64,000 nt of DNA from Sphingomonas sp. IC-11 (GTDB lineage: Bacteria > Pseudomonadota > Alphaproteobacteria > Sphingomonadales > Sphingomonadaceae). Within the stretch, counting starts at the first letter, position 1; every line of letters starts with the position of its first letter. The notes under the pieces were generated by a model. The model worked only from the letters and a program-made list of their open reading frames with translations. It had not been told where the DNA came from and searched no databases. The stretch lies in assembly GCF_021043365.1 (NCBI RefSeq), contig NZ_JAJNDU010000004.1:124001-188000 (forward strand), in the 5' to 3' direction. Shown here piece after piece: positions 34,333 through 42,726 of this stretch. The translations under genes were made by a program, and so were the position numbers.

Positions 34333-37056
34333 TCAGAATCCAAGAATGCCGGTGTTGGAAGAGCCTGAGGACAGGCGGGTGAGCGCCGCGCGATATTGCG
34401 CGAGCTGCGACTGTTCGCGGACGGTAGAGCCACCCGCCTTGCCGGTGACGCCACCTGCGAGAGCGGCCTTGCCGTCATCCCAGTAGAGCGAGCGGTAAGC
34501 CGTCTGGCTCATCGAAAGCGCCTGCCGGATCCGATCCAGCGCCACTGCTGCGTCCGCGGCCGTGGACACGTTCAGCGCCTCGTCCAGATCGAGGCCAAAG
34601 CTGCCGCCCGGCCTGACCGATGGTGCATTCGACGGAAGTGGCGCCGGTGTCGAAAGCCGCTGCGGCTCGATACCGAGCTTGGAAAGCGCATCCTTGCCCG
34701 CCCCGCCGGCGATCAGTTCAAGCGACGAGCCCGCCTTTGCCTCCAAACGAAGGGCATAGCCGGTGTCCGTCTTGGCGGACATCACGATCGCCTTTGATCC
34801 CGTCAGGAGCCGCACGCGCTCTGCCAGCGAGGCCAGGGTGTCATCGGCTCTGATCGTGACCTTGCGCGCGCTGCCACCAGCGACCTTTATCGAAAATTCG
34901 TCACCCGCCCGCAGGCTGGTTTGAGAGACGAGCTTGGTAGAGTCTTCCGGCGTCAAGACACCCCGGCGGAGCCCAAGCACACCCAGCGTACTCGCGCCGC
35001 CAGGGGCCGCCACAATCCGCACCGGCTCCGTCCGCTGCGATGCTTGCCCGAACTGAGTCGTGGAGAGAAGCGCGCCGGTTGCCGTATCCACACGAGTGAC
35101 GAAGCCGTCCACCGCCCCCTGCGGTGCACCATTGAGGGCGCCGGTAGTGCGCCCACCAACGTACAAGGCGCCGTTCATGAAAGTGACGCTGTCGACCTGA
35201 TCGTCGCCATCGGACGCCAGATAGCTGACGCTCGATCCGGAAAGGTCGGCTGCGACGCGCGCCACAAAGCCGTCTCTTCCCTCCCCACGCGCATTGATCT
35301 GTTCACCATTCAGGGTTGAACTGGTCGCGCCAACCACCGCGATGCTGCCTGCCGGATCCACAGCAAGCGCCCGCGCGTCTGCCGATCCCAAGGCCAGCAT
35401 TCCCAGATCATTGGAAAGGCTCCCGGAATCTAGCCGCCGCAGCACGGCGCCCGTGCCCTCGCGTGTCAGCGCCAGCAGAGCGCCACTTCCGTCCACGGCA
35501 AGGCCGGTAACATTGTCGCTACCGCCGGAATCGATCGTCCGCCGCTCCTGCAGCCTGCCAGTGCCGTCGAGCCGGGCGACAAAGGCATCACCGCCGCCGC
35601 TGGACGTGCGGCCGCCAACAAAGATCGCGCCATCCGCGCCAACCGTCACGGCACTGGCAGTGTCATTTCCCAGTGTACGCACCAGGCTGGCAAACTTTTC
35701 GTCGCCATTGGCATCGAAGCGCGCCACCAGCATGTCGCCGTCGCTCGATGCCCCGTCGAAACTGCCGGTCACGGTGCCGGCGAGCACGACGTCGCCGGTC
35801 GGCGCTATGCTCACCGCGGCCCCCTTGGCCGAGCCCGCGGCACCAAGCGTGCGCTGCCATACCGTGCGGCCTTCGCTATCCAGCTTGGTGAGGAACAGGT
35901 CTTCGCTGGCGGTCAGGTTCGACCCCAGATCACCCGTGGTGGTGCCAACGACGTAGCTGAAGCCTTTTGCGTCGGTCGCAATCGCGCTGTTGCTCGTCGT
36001 CGCCAGCACTGGCGCAGCGGCTCGCGCGCCGGTCGGCGCCGTCAGCTTGGCGGCAGCGGTTGCTTCCGTGTTGACAGCAGCGATCTGCGAAAGCGTCCGT
36101 CTCTGCGCGGCGCCGGCGGGATCGTCCAACCGCATGATCCGGGTCGTGGTGGGCGCATCCAAAGCCGTAACGCCACTTGCCACCATTAGCGCATCCTTGG
36201 CGCCGACCTGATCGATCTCGACCTTCTCATAACCGGATCGCTTGACCGAAAAGCCCCATTGCTCCCCCGTCTTGGCGGGAACAAAGCTGACCTCCCAACG
36301 TGGAACTGGTTCGCCGCTCGTACCCTGCACCAACGTCCCGTCGGCGTTGCGCAACGGAATGGCCGCGATCGCCGAATTGATCGCGTTCGCCATGCTGTCG
36401 AGGGTTGGCGGTTGCTGCGTGGCTGAAAGATCGACCGACACGGTATCGGTGGCAGTCCCGCTACTCAGGCGGATTTGAAAAATCTCATTCCCGCTCAGAC
36501 CCGGCAGAGCAGCGTCGCGCGACGCCACGATCCCGATCGGCGGTATCTCGCCCGTGTTCAGCGAACTCGGTGCGATCGTCGAGACGCTTTCCGCACGGCG
36601 CGCCGGGCCGGCGAAGGCGAGGTTCAGCTTTTCGGACGGTGCGCTGACAAGATAGCCCTGCAGGTCGGCAAGGCCTTTGGCGAAGCTGGACTGGAGCAGG
36701 GTACGCTCCGCGGAGGCTGTTGACTTTGTGGCGGCGGCTTCGGCCAGCAACCGCAGCCGGTCCAGCGCCTTGTAGGCCGTGAAAGCCGTCTCGACGTCCG
36801 CGGGCAGAGCGTCCGATCCCCCCGTCGGCTTGTCGATGATGGTCGTCATTCGCTTGATCGCGGACACCTGGGTCGAAACGGGCGCGCTGTTTGACGCTTC
36901 CTTCCAGGGCGGAGTTGTCGCCGCCATCGTGAACAGCGCCTTTGCCTGGCGCACCGCGCGGCTTTCCGACGTGATCGCGGAGGAGAAGATATCAAAGCTG
37001 TTCGTGCCGGTCAGCATGCTGAGACCGACGAGACCATTTGAAAGATTTATCGTCAT
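34333..37056 (-). CDS. Large flagellar propeller protein, FlaEY-like
   Basis: A 907-residue protein. The first 60 residues (MTINLSNGLVGLSMLTGTNS onward, then TSESRAVRQAKALF) resemble flagellar regulatory FlaEY proteins of Caulobacter and sphingomonads. The centre, about 360-720, is a chain of repeats of the type DAFVARLDGTGRL with VGGRTSSG and VVLAGTVTGS segments, which I read as a beta-propeller of SBBP-like repeats. The C-terminal 150 residues include IRADDTLASLAERVRLLTGS and YRAALTRLSSGSSNTGILGF. ATG at 37056 is chosen because the frame open to 37233 runs through promoter DNA. It shares a divergent TATA element with fliG and is followed by flgB. The FlaEY name is by resemblance, not certain. 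Confidence 0.6.
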   Translation of the reverse strand: MTINLSNGLVGLSMLTGTNSFDIFSSAITSESRAVRQAKALFTMAATTPPWKEASNSAPVSTQVSAIKRMTTIIDKPTGGSDALPADVETAFTAYKALDRLRLLAEAAATKSTASAERTLLQSSFAKGLADLQGYLVSAPSEKLNLAFAGPARRAESVSTIAPSSLNTGEIPPIGIVASRDAALPGLSGNEIFQIRLSSGTATDTVSVDLSATQQPPTLDSMANAINSAIAAIPLRNADGTLVQGTSGEPVPRWEVSFVPAKTGEQWGFSVKRSGYEKVEIDQVGAKDALMVASGVTALDAPTTTRIMRLDDPAGAAQRRTLSQIAAVNTEATAAAKLTAPTGARAAAPVLATTSNSAIATDAKGFSYVVGTTTGDLGSNLTASEDLFLTKLDSEGRTVWQRTLGAAGSAKGAAVSIAPTGDVVLAGTVTGSFDGASSDGDMLVARFDANGDEKFASLVRTLGNDTASAVTVGADGAIFVGGRTSSGGGDAFVARLDGTGRLQERRTIDSGGSDNVTGLAVDGSGALLALTREGTGAVLRRLDSGSLSNDLGMLALGSADARALAVDPAGSIAVVGATSSTLNGEQINARGEGRDGFVARVAADLSGSSVSYLASDGDDQVDSVTFMNGALYVGGRTTGALNGAPQGAVDGFVTRVDTATGALLSTTQFGQASQRTEPVRIVAAPGGASTLGVLGLRRGVLTPEDSTKLVSQTSLRAGDEFSIKVAGGSARKVTIRADDTLASLAERVRLLTGSKAIVMSAKTDTGYALRLEAKAGSSLELIAGGAGKDALSKLGIEPQRLSTPAPLPSNAPSVRPGGSFGLDLDEALNVSTAADAAVALDRIRQALSMSQTAYRSLYWDDGKAALAGGVTGKAGGSTVREQSQLAQYRAALTRLSSGSSNTGILGF

Positions 37057-37092
37057 TCCCGCGTCGTCCCCGCCGACCCCCTCGCACTTCTT

Positions 37093-37103
37093 CCTATAAT
37101 AGG
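37093..37103. promoter_or_regulatory. Palindromic CCTATAATAGG element between fliG and the FlaEY-like gene
   Basis: An 11-bp perfect palindrome, CCTAT-A-ATAGG, in the middle of a divergent pair. Rightward it gives TATAAT about 60 bp before the fliG ATG; leftward it gives TATTAT about 37 bp before the FlaEY-like ATG. A single site may therefore serve as -10 for both genes. Confidence 0.55.
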
Positions 37104-37160
37104 CGGGTGGCGGCCCTTCCGGCGCGAACTGGCCGCGGAATCTTCCGGAGCTTCCCTTCG

Positions 37161-38195
37161 ATGACGATGATGATGCCGATTGCCGAGCCAGCAGAGCTGA
37201 AACGCTACACCGGCCCGCAACGGGCGGCTGCACTGATGCTCGCGCTTGGCAAGGAACATGGCGCTGCCATCTGGGAGCAACTGTCGGTCGACGAGATAAA
37301 GGAGCTTTCCGGCACGATCGCCCAACTCGGACGCGTTCCCTCGACAGTGGTCGAACATCTGCTCGTTCAATTTTCGGGCGAAGTATCGAGCATGGCGTCG
37401 CTCCACGGCTCCTTCGAGACGACCGAACGGCTGCTTGGCGGCATCCTGCCGGAGGACCGGGTGAAGGAGATCATGGAGGACATCCGCGGCCCCTCCGGCC
37501 GGACGATGTGGGACAAGCTCTCCAACGTCAGCGAGGCCGTGCTCGCATCCTATCTGAAGAACGAATATCCGCAGACCGCCGCGGTGATCCTGAGCAAGTT
37601 GCGCTCGGACCATGCCGCACGCGTGCTGGCCGTGCTGCCGCGCGAATTTTCGGTGGACGTCATTCAGCGCATGTTGCGCATGGATGCGGTGCAGAAGGAG
37701 GTGCTGACTCAGATCGAGCACACGCTCCAGAGCGAGTTCATGAGCAACCTTGCCCGCTCGCAACGAACCGATCCGCATGAATCCATGGCCGACATCTTCA
37801 ACGCCATGGATCGCTCCACAGAGGAAGCGATGTTGAACGCGCTCGACGAACGCGCGCCTGATTCCGCCGAACGGATCCGCTCGCTGATGTTCACCTTCGA
37901 GGACCTGGGGAACCTGATCCCAAGCTCGGTTTCCGTCATCGTCCGTCAGGCGGACAAGCGGCAGATGGCCCTGGCGCTGAAGGGAGCGCCGGAGGAGATG
38001 AAGCAGCTGTTCTTCAGCTCCATGACCGAACGCTCGGCAAAGCTGATGCGGGAGGACATGGCCGGCATGGGCCCGGTGCGTGCGCGGGACTGCGAGGAAG
38101 CGCAAAGCGCGCTTGTTCGCCTGGCGAAGTCGCTGGCGGACCGCGGCGAGATCATGCTCGTCGATCCCAAAAGCGACGATTCCATGATCATCTGA
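37161..38195 (+). CDS. fliG: Flagellar motor switch protein FliG
   Basis: A 344-residue rotor protein. The N-terminal domain, which binds FliF, includes RAAALMLALGKEHGAAIWEQL; the middle domain contains EYPQTAAVILSKLRSDHAARVLAVLP; the C-terminal torque helix region includes FEDLGNLIPSSVSVIVRQAD. The frame is open upstream to 37038 but crosses the promoter; ATG at 37161 (MTMMMPIAEP) is used. It is followed by fliH 1 bp later. Its FliF partner gene lacks the FliG-binding C-terminus in this window. Confidence 0.95.
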   Translation: MTMMMPIAEPAELKRYTGPQRAAALMLALGKEHGAAIWEQLSVDEIKELSGTIAQLGRVPSTVVEHLLVQFSGEVSSMASLHGSFETTERLLGGILPEDRVKEIMEDIRGPSGRTMWDKLSNVSEAVLASYLKNEYPQTAAVILSKLRSDHAARVLAVLPREFSVDVIQRMLRMDAVQKEVLTQIEHTLQSEFMSNLARSQRTDPHESMADIFNAMDRSTEEAMLNALDERAPDSAERIRSLMFTFEDLGNLIPSSVSVIVRQADKRQMALALKGAPEEMKQLFFSSMTERSAKLMREDMAGMGPVRARDCEEAQSALVRLAKSLADRGEIMLVDPKSDDSMII

Positions 38196-38196
38196 G

Positions 38197-38868
38197 ATGA
38201 CGATGATGCATACGTCCTCCCACATACGGCCATTCGTCTTCGACAGCATCTTCGCGCTGCCGGAAACCGACCCGGCCAAGGTTTCAACTGATGAGTTGAG
38301 CCTGGAGATTGCGGCGCTGAAGGCCGACCTCGCGCTGATGCAGCGTGATCAGGAAACATTGATCGCAGCCGCGAAAGCCGAAGCGTTCGAAGCCGGTCTG
38401 GCGCAGGCACGTGCGGAGCGCGACACCGCGCTCCTCGCCGCGGTCGATGCGCTTCACGCCTCCATCGAGATCCTCGACGAGCGGATGGACGAGATCGCCA
38501 GCCAGGTCGCGCGTGACGGGGCCGAGGTTTCGCTCGCCGCTGCGGACCTCCTGGCCGGCCGGGCGATCGCGCACGATCCCGGGCTTGCGATCGATGAGGC
38601 AATCGGCCGCGTGCTGAAGCAGGTGGCGCGCGGTCAGGAACTGCTCGTGCGGGTATCGCCCGCGCTGAAGGAAGAGGTCGAGGGTCTCATCGCCACGCGT
38701 CAGGCGCAAGACCGACGTCGGCTCAATCTTCAGGTGGTCTGCGACCCGAACCTGGCACCTGGCGACGCCTACATCGAATGGGACCAAGGCGCACTGGCGC
38801 TGGACGCGGGTGCTCGTCGGCAGGCGATCTGTGCGGAACTGGAAGCACTCCTTCCCTGCCAGCAGTAA
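38197..38868 (+). CDS. fliH: Flagellar export ATPase regulator FliH
   Basis: A 223-residue protein. A variable N-terminus (IRPFVFDSIFALPET) is followed by a coiled-coil stretch LKADLALMQRDQETLIAAAKAEAFEAGLAQARAERD (about 40-76) and a C-terminal globular part with GDAYIEWDQGALALDAGAR. FliH binds the export ATPase FliI. No fliI gene follows, which fits the deletion inferred downstream of fliF. Confidence is from pattern and context. Confidence 0.85.
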   Translation: MTMMHTSSHIRPFVFDSIFALPETDPAKVSTDELSLEIAALKADLALMQRDQETLIAAAKAEAFEAGLAQARAERDTALLAAVDALHASIEILDERMDEIASQVARDGAEVSLAAADLLAGRAIAHDPGLAIDEAIGRVLKQVARGQELLVRVSPALKEEVEGLIATRQAQDRRRLNLQVVCDPNLAPGDAYIEWDQGALALDAGARRQAICAELEALLPCQQ

Positions 38869-38914
38869 CCCGGCAAGTTTTTCCCACCGGCAGAATCTGC
38901 CGCCTCTTTCCCCT

Positions 38915-38922
38915 CCTATAAT
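38915..38922 (+). promoter_or_regulatory. Promoter-like CCTATAAT before fliF
   Basis: A CCTATAAT match preceded by a C/T-rich run, 45 bp before the TTG proposed as the fliF start. It has the same sequence as the fliG element. This implies that fliF has its own promoter rather than being read only from fliG-fliH. Confidence 0.5.
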
Positions 38923-38966
38923 ACAATCGTGGGGTGAAACCCCGGTTTGTAGACGAGGGGCGATCC

Positions 38967-40760
38967 TTGAACCAGTTGCGGACACTCGTGGCCCAGATCG
39001 GGGCGCGAAGGCTGATGATCATGGGCGGGGTCGCCGTGGCCCTGCTGGCGGTGCTCGCAGCCGTTGCCCTGCGCGGCGGGTCGAGCTCGATGGGGTTCCT
39101 TTATACGGATCTCGACCCGGCCGCGGCGCAAAGCATTTCCGAGAAGCTCGCCAGCCAGAACATTCCCTTTCAGCTATCGGCTGACGGCAGCTCGATCCTG
39201 GCTCCCCAGGACAAGCTGGCCGAGCTGCGCATGAGCATGGCTGGCGAGAAGCTGGGCGGCAAAATCGGTTACGACGTTCTCGACGAAGAGGAACCGTTCG
39301 GGATTTCCGCGTCGCGCGCCAAACTGAACGAGACCCGCGCCATCGAGGGCGAACTCTCCCGATCGATCGAAAGCCTCCAGAACGTAAGCCGCGCGCGTGT
39401 CCACATCGTCATGCCGGAACACACGATGTTCTCCACCGAGAGCCGCAAGGCGACGGCGGCGGTGACGGTGAAGACGCGGGGACGGCTGACCGGAGAAGCG
39501 GTGCAGTCGATCCGCTACCTCGTCTCCTCCTCTGTTCCCGAACTCGCCCCGGAAGCCGTCTCGATCGTTGATCAGACCGGCGCTCTGTTGGCGCGCGCCG
39601 GTGAGGCCGGGGAAGCGGGCGCTGGCTCCGCCGATGAGCGTCAGCAGGCGGTTGAAGCCAAGCTGCGCGAGGAAATCGAAGCGCTGCTCGAGCCGATTGT
39701 CGGTGCCGGCAAGGTCCGCGCCGAGGTTTCTGCCCAGATCGATCGTGATCAGACGCGCGAAGAGTCCAACGTCTTCGATCCCGACAAGCAGGTGATCGCT
39801 CGCCAGGTCACGGTGGAATCCAACGACCAGAATAGCGAAAATCAGGCAGCAGCCCAGATGGCGACCGTCGGCGCCCAGCTGCCCGAGAACCAGAACCAGC
39901 CCGGCGGCCAGGGCGACAGTCGCAACGCGGCCCGCACCGAAACGTCCGAAGACACGACCTATGCCAACAGCCAGACCCGCAGCGTCGTGGTGCGCGCACC
40001 TGGCAAGATCAATCGGCTCAGCGTCGCGGTGATGATCGACGGGGGTGTGAATGGTTTGCCCCAGCCCAAGATCCAGCGGCTTACCCGACTGGTCGAGAAT
40101 GCTGTCGGCATCGATGCCGAGCGCGGTGACAGCGTCGTCGTCGAAAGCATGCAGTTCGCGGCCGACGACAGCATGGCCGACAAGGAAGAAGGGATCTTCT
40201 CGCTCGTCACGACCGATCAGATCCTGAGCCTTGTGAAGCTTCTGGTGATCGCGGGTGTGGGCCTGATCGCGCTGCGCATGCTCAAGCCCAAGCGCGTCTC
40301 CGCTGATGCTCCGGCGGCTGCCGCCGAAACGCTCCTGACCCCTCAAAGTCCTGAAATCGCGCGATTGACGGCTCAGGCGGCGCAGGGAGACGCGGCAGCC
40401 ATCCAGCAGCTCGAGGCCATACCCGACGGCAGCAATGGACAGTCAGTCCAACCCGCGATCTCCGCGACGCCATCACAGGAAGCAGCCAAGGTCTCCCTAC
40501 CCGCGCCCGCACCGACAGCACGGCTGCCTGAGCATGAGATCAATGCTCGCGCCGGTCACATCGGGCATGAGATGGGCGTTGCCATTGCAAAGCGGATCAC
40601 CAGTGGCGGCGAGGAGCTCACCGTGCGGCTCAGCCCAGGCGAGTTCGGCAAGATCGAGGTTCGCATGGCGTTCGACGATGGCGGGATACTCCGCGCGGTG
40701 GTCGCCGCTGAACGAACGGAAGCGCTCGACCTGTTTCCCCGCTCAACCAGCGCCGCGTGA
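38967..40760 (+). CDS. fliF: FliF fused in frame to a FliK C-terminal fragment
   Basis: A 597-residue hybrid. From the start to about 490 it is FliF: helix MIMGGVAVALLAVLAAVAL, ring-building motifs with MSMAGEKLGGKIGYDVLDEE and ARVHIVMPEHTMFS, and a second helix near residue 415 (ILSLVKLLVIAGVGLIALRM). The FliG-binding tail normal for FliF (about 40-60 residues) is absent. After QLEAIPDGSNG (about 40430) the sequence changes to a FliK-like hook-length domain: GEELTVRLSPGEFGKIEVRMAFDDGGILRAVVAAERTEALDLF. The last six codons are foreign and belong to the adjoining parB. TTG at 38967 with GAGGGG upstream is my start; GTG at 38934 is the alternative. It looks like a deletion that joined fliF to fliK. 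FliF function is doubtful. Confidence 0.82.
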   Translation: MNQLRTLVAQIGARRLMIMGGVAVALLAVLAAVALRGGSSSMGFLYTDLDPAAAQSISEKLASQNIPFQLSADGSSILAPQDKLAELRMSMAGEKLGGKIGYDVLDEEEPFGISASRAKLNETRAIEGELSRSIESLQNVSRARVHIVMPEHTMFSTESRKATAAVTVKTRGRLTGEAVQSIRYLVSSSVPELAPEAVSIVDQTGALLARAGEAGEAGAGSADERQQAVEAKLREEIEALLEPIVGAGKVRAEVSAQIDRDQTREESNVFDPDKQVIARQVTVESNDQNSENQAAAQMATVGAQLPENQNQPGGQGDSRNAARTETSEDTTYANSQTRSVVVRAPGKINRLSVAVMIDGGVNGLPQPKIQRLTRLVENAVGIDAERGDSVVVESMQFAADDSMADKEEGIFSLVTTDQILSLVKLLVIAGVGLIALRMLKPKRVSADAPAAAAETLLTPQSPEIARLTAQAAQGDAAAIQQLEAIPDGSNGQSVQPAISATPSQEAAKVSLPAPAPTARLPEHEINARAGHIGHEMGVAIAKRITSGGEELTVRLSPGEFGKIEVRMAFDDGGILRAVVAAERTEALDLFPRSTSAA

Positions 40761-42535
40761 AGCCGTCCGCCGTCGAGGCGATGGCCGACGACATCGAAGC
40801 GCACGGACTGTTGCAGAACCTTGTCGCCTATGAGGATGAGGGACTGTTGTGGGTCTTTGCCGGGGGGCGGCGTTACCGCGCGCTCAAAATCTTGGTGAAG
40901 CGCAAGCGGATCAAGAGCAGCGACACCTTCCCGGTCGAGTTGCGGACCAAGGAAGAAGCCATCGAGCTGTCGCTCGCCGAGAATTTCCAGCGCGAGGACA
41001 TGCACCCTGCCGACAGCATCCGCGCCTTCGCCGCGCTCCGCGACACGGGCATGGACGCCGAGGAGATTGCGGCCCGGTTCGGTCAGGCGGTCAGCTTCGT
41101 CTACAAGATGCTGCGTCTCTCCGCGCTCGCCCCGGCCCTGATCGACCTGATCGCCAAGGACCAGTTGAGCCTTGAGGCGGCACGTGCGCTCACCCTCACC
41201 GACGATCACAGCCAGCAGATGAAGGTCTGCAAGGCCGCGAACGGCCACGCGCACACTATCCGCCGGATGCTCACCACCGAGAAGGTGGACACGACCAGCG
41301 GCGCGTTCCTGTTCGTCGGGCGGGAGGCTTACGAGGCCAAGGGCGGTACGATCACGGTCGACCTGTTCAGCCAGGGGGCCGAAGGCTTCGCGGACGATCC
41401 CGAGCTTGTGCGAGAATTGGCAGAAGAGAAGCTGGACGCACTCGCGGACGAGTATCGCGCTATCGGGTGGCACGAGGTGCACGCGGCGGTCGAACGCCCT
41501 TACGACCTCTACATGAAGGGCAGCATGTACCCGGCGACGCGCGGGCCGACCGAAGCCGAGTCGGAGCGGCTTGCCGCGATCGACGCCGAGATCGAGGCCA
41601 TCGCAGAGGCCGAGGGCGAGGACAGCGAGCGGATCGACCCGCTATCGGACGAGCGCGACGCGATCACCGAAGGCTTGCGCGCCTTTAATCGCGAGCAGGT
41701 TGCGGTGGGCGGCGTGGCCCTTTGGGTGTCGCATGACGGATCACTGGGCAAGAGCTTCTACCGCGCCAAGGCCGAGCCGAAACCGAAGGCGAACCACGAC
41801 GGTCCCGTCCCGCTTTACAGCAACAGCCTGTTCGCCGACCTCACGCGCATTAAGACACGGGTCGTGCAGGAGGCGGTCGCGGCCGACCCGGCGCTGGCAC
41901 TCGACATCGTGCTCGACAGCCTCGCGGGCCAGTTGCTCCACGGCGCGCACAGCCACCAGATGGCGATCGAGGTTCAGGCCAAGGCCGTCGCGACCGACGT
42001 GGCGCAAGAGTTGATGGCGACGAGCGACGTTCTTGCCGTGGAGGACATGATGGCGACCCGTTTCGCCGCCATTCCCGCCGAAGGCCGGTTCGAGGCGATC
42101 CGTGCCATGGGCAGCGACGACAAGATGGCGTTGCTGGCCGGGCTTGTCGCGATGACGGTGGACGGCACGGTGTTCGCGGGCGGCTCCCCCGGCCAGCGCC
42201 ACCACCAATTCGAGCAGATCGTGCGCGCGAGCGGCGTGAACATCGCGTCGCGCTGGACCGCCCCCATCGGCCTGTTCGACAAGATGCGCCGTGCTGCGAT
42301 GATCGACCTGTTGCGCGAGGAAGTGGGCGCGTCGAGTGCCGAGAATTGCGCCACCATCAAGAAGAAGGCGGACCTTGCCGTGAACGTGTCCGAGCGGTTG
42401 CCCGCCCATTGGCTTCCCGCCCCGCTGCGGATCGGTGCCTTTGACCGAGCGGAGCGCGAGCCGGAGGAATGCGACGCCGACATGGACGAGGACGGCAGCG
42501 AGCAGGAGGGCATGATCGACGAGGAAACGGCCTGA
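40757..42535 (+). CDS. ParB/RepB-like partition protein, 5'-truncated
   Basis: A 592-residue accessory protein. The N-terminal ParB/Srx-type nuclease domain is visible as LVAYEDEGLLWVFAGGRRYRAL, then ELSLAENFQREDMHPADSIRAF, followed by a HTH (EEIAARFGQAVSFVYKMLRL). A long C-terminal region of about 400 residues is typical of plasmid or ICE ParB-like proteins of sphingomonads. In-frame codons upstream of the GTG spell SPLNQRRV, which is the usual ParB start region, so the first 20-30 codons are missing at the junction with fliF-fliK. An intrinsic terminator follows at 42547. GTG at 40757 may allow a shortened product. Confidence 0.85.
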   Translation: MKPSAVEAMADDIEAHGLLQNLVAYEDEGLLWVFAGGRRYRALKILVKRKRIKSSDTFPVELRTKEEAIELSLAENFQREDMHPADSIRAFAALRDTGMDAEEIAARFGQAVSFVYKMLRLSALAPALIDLIAKDQLSLEAARALTLTDDHSQQMKVCKAANGHAHTIRRMLTTEKVDTTSGAFLFVGREAYEAKGGTITVDLFSQGAEGFADDPELVRELAEEKLDALADEYRAIGWHEVHAAVERPYDLYMKGSMYPATRGPTEAESERLAAIDAEIEAIAEAEGEDSERIDPLSDERDAITEGLRAFNREQVAVGGVALWVSHDGSLGKSFYRAKAEPKPKANHDGPVPLYSNSLFADLTRIKTRVVQEAVAADPALALDIVLDSLAGQLLHGAHSHQMAIEVQAKAVATDVAQELMATSDVLAVEDMMATRFAAIPAEGRFEAIRAMGSDDKMALLAGLVAMTVDGTVFAGGSPGQRHHQFEQIVRASGVNIASRWTAPIGLFDKMRRAAMIDLLREEVGASSAENCATIKKKADLAVNVSERLPAHWLPAPLRIGAFDRAEREPEECDADMDEDGSEQEGMIDEETA

Positions 42536-42546
42536 ACAGCAAAGCT

Positions 42547-42575
42547 GGGGGTCCGGTGATAATCGGACCCCCTTT
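42547..42575 (+). terminator. Intrinsic terminator after parB
   Basis: A 9-bp perfect stem, GGGGGTCCG with CGGACCCCC, and an 8-nt loop, followed by TTTCC. It lies 11 bp after the parB stop. Confidence 0.85.
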
Positions 42576-42608
42576 CCTCTCCTGACGAGCGCAAGGCGGC
42601 CCGTCGCC

Positions 42609-42642
42609 CCGGCGCGCCAGCCCTGGCGGGCTGGCGCGCCGG
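42609..42642. repeat. 15-bp perfect hairpin in the parB-arsH gap
   Basis: Arms CCGGCGCGCCAGCCC (42609-42623) and its complement (42628-42642) enclose a 4-nt loop TGGC. The stem is unusually long and GC-only except for two A/T pairs. It may act as a bidirectional terminator for convergent parB and arsH, or as a plasmid-type structural site. Confidence 0.7.
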
Positions 42643-42663
42643 CTGCCCTTTCAGGTCCGCGTC

Positions 42664-42692
42664 GCGCCGCCCGACACGAGGTCGGGCGGCGC
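42664..42692. repeat. 12-bp perfect hairpin before the arsH stop side
   Basis: Arms GCGCCGCCCGAC (42664-42675) and its complement (42681-42692) with a 5-nt loop. It is the third stem-loop in 150 bp between parB and arsH and lies 35 bp past the arsH stop. It may end arsenic-operon transcription. Confidence 0.65.
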
Positions 42693-42726
42693 CGTGGCGA
42701 CTTCCTTGCCGATCGGGTGGTGCGGC

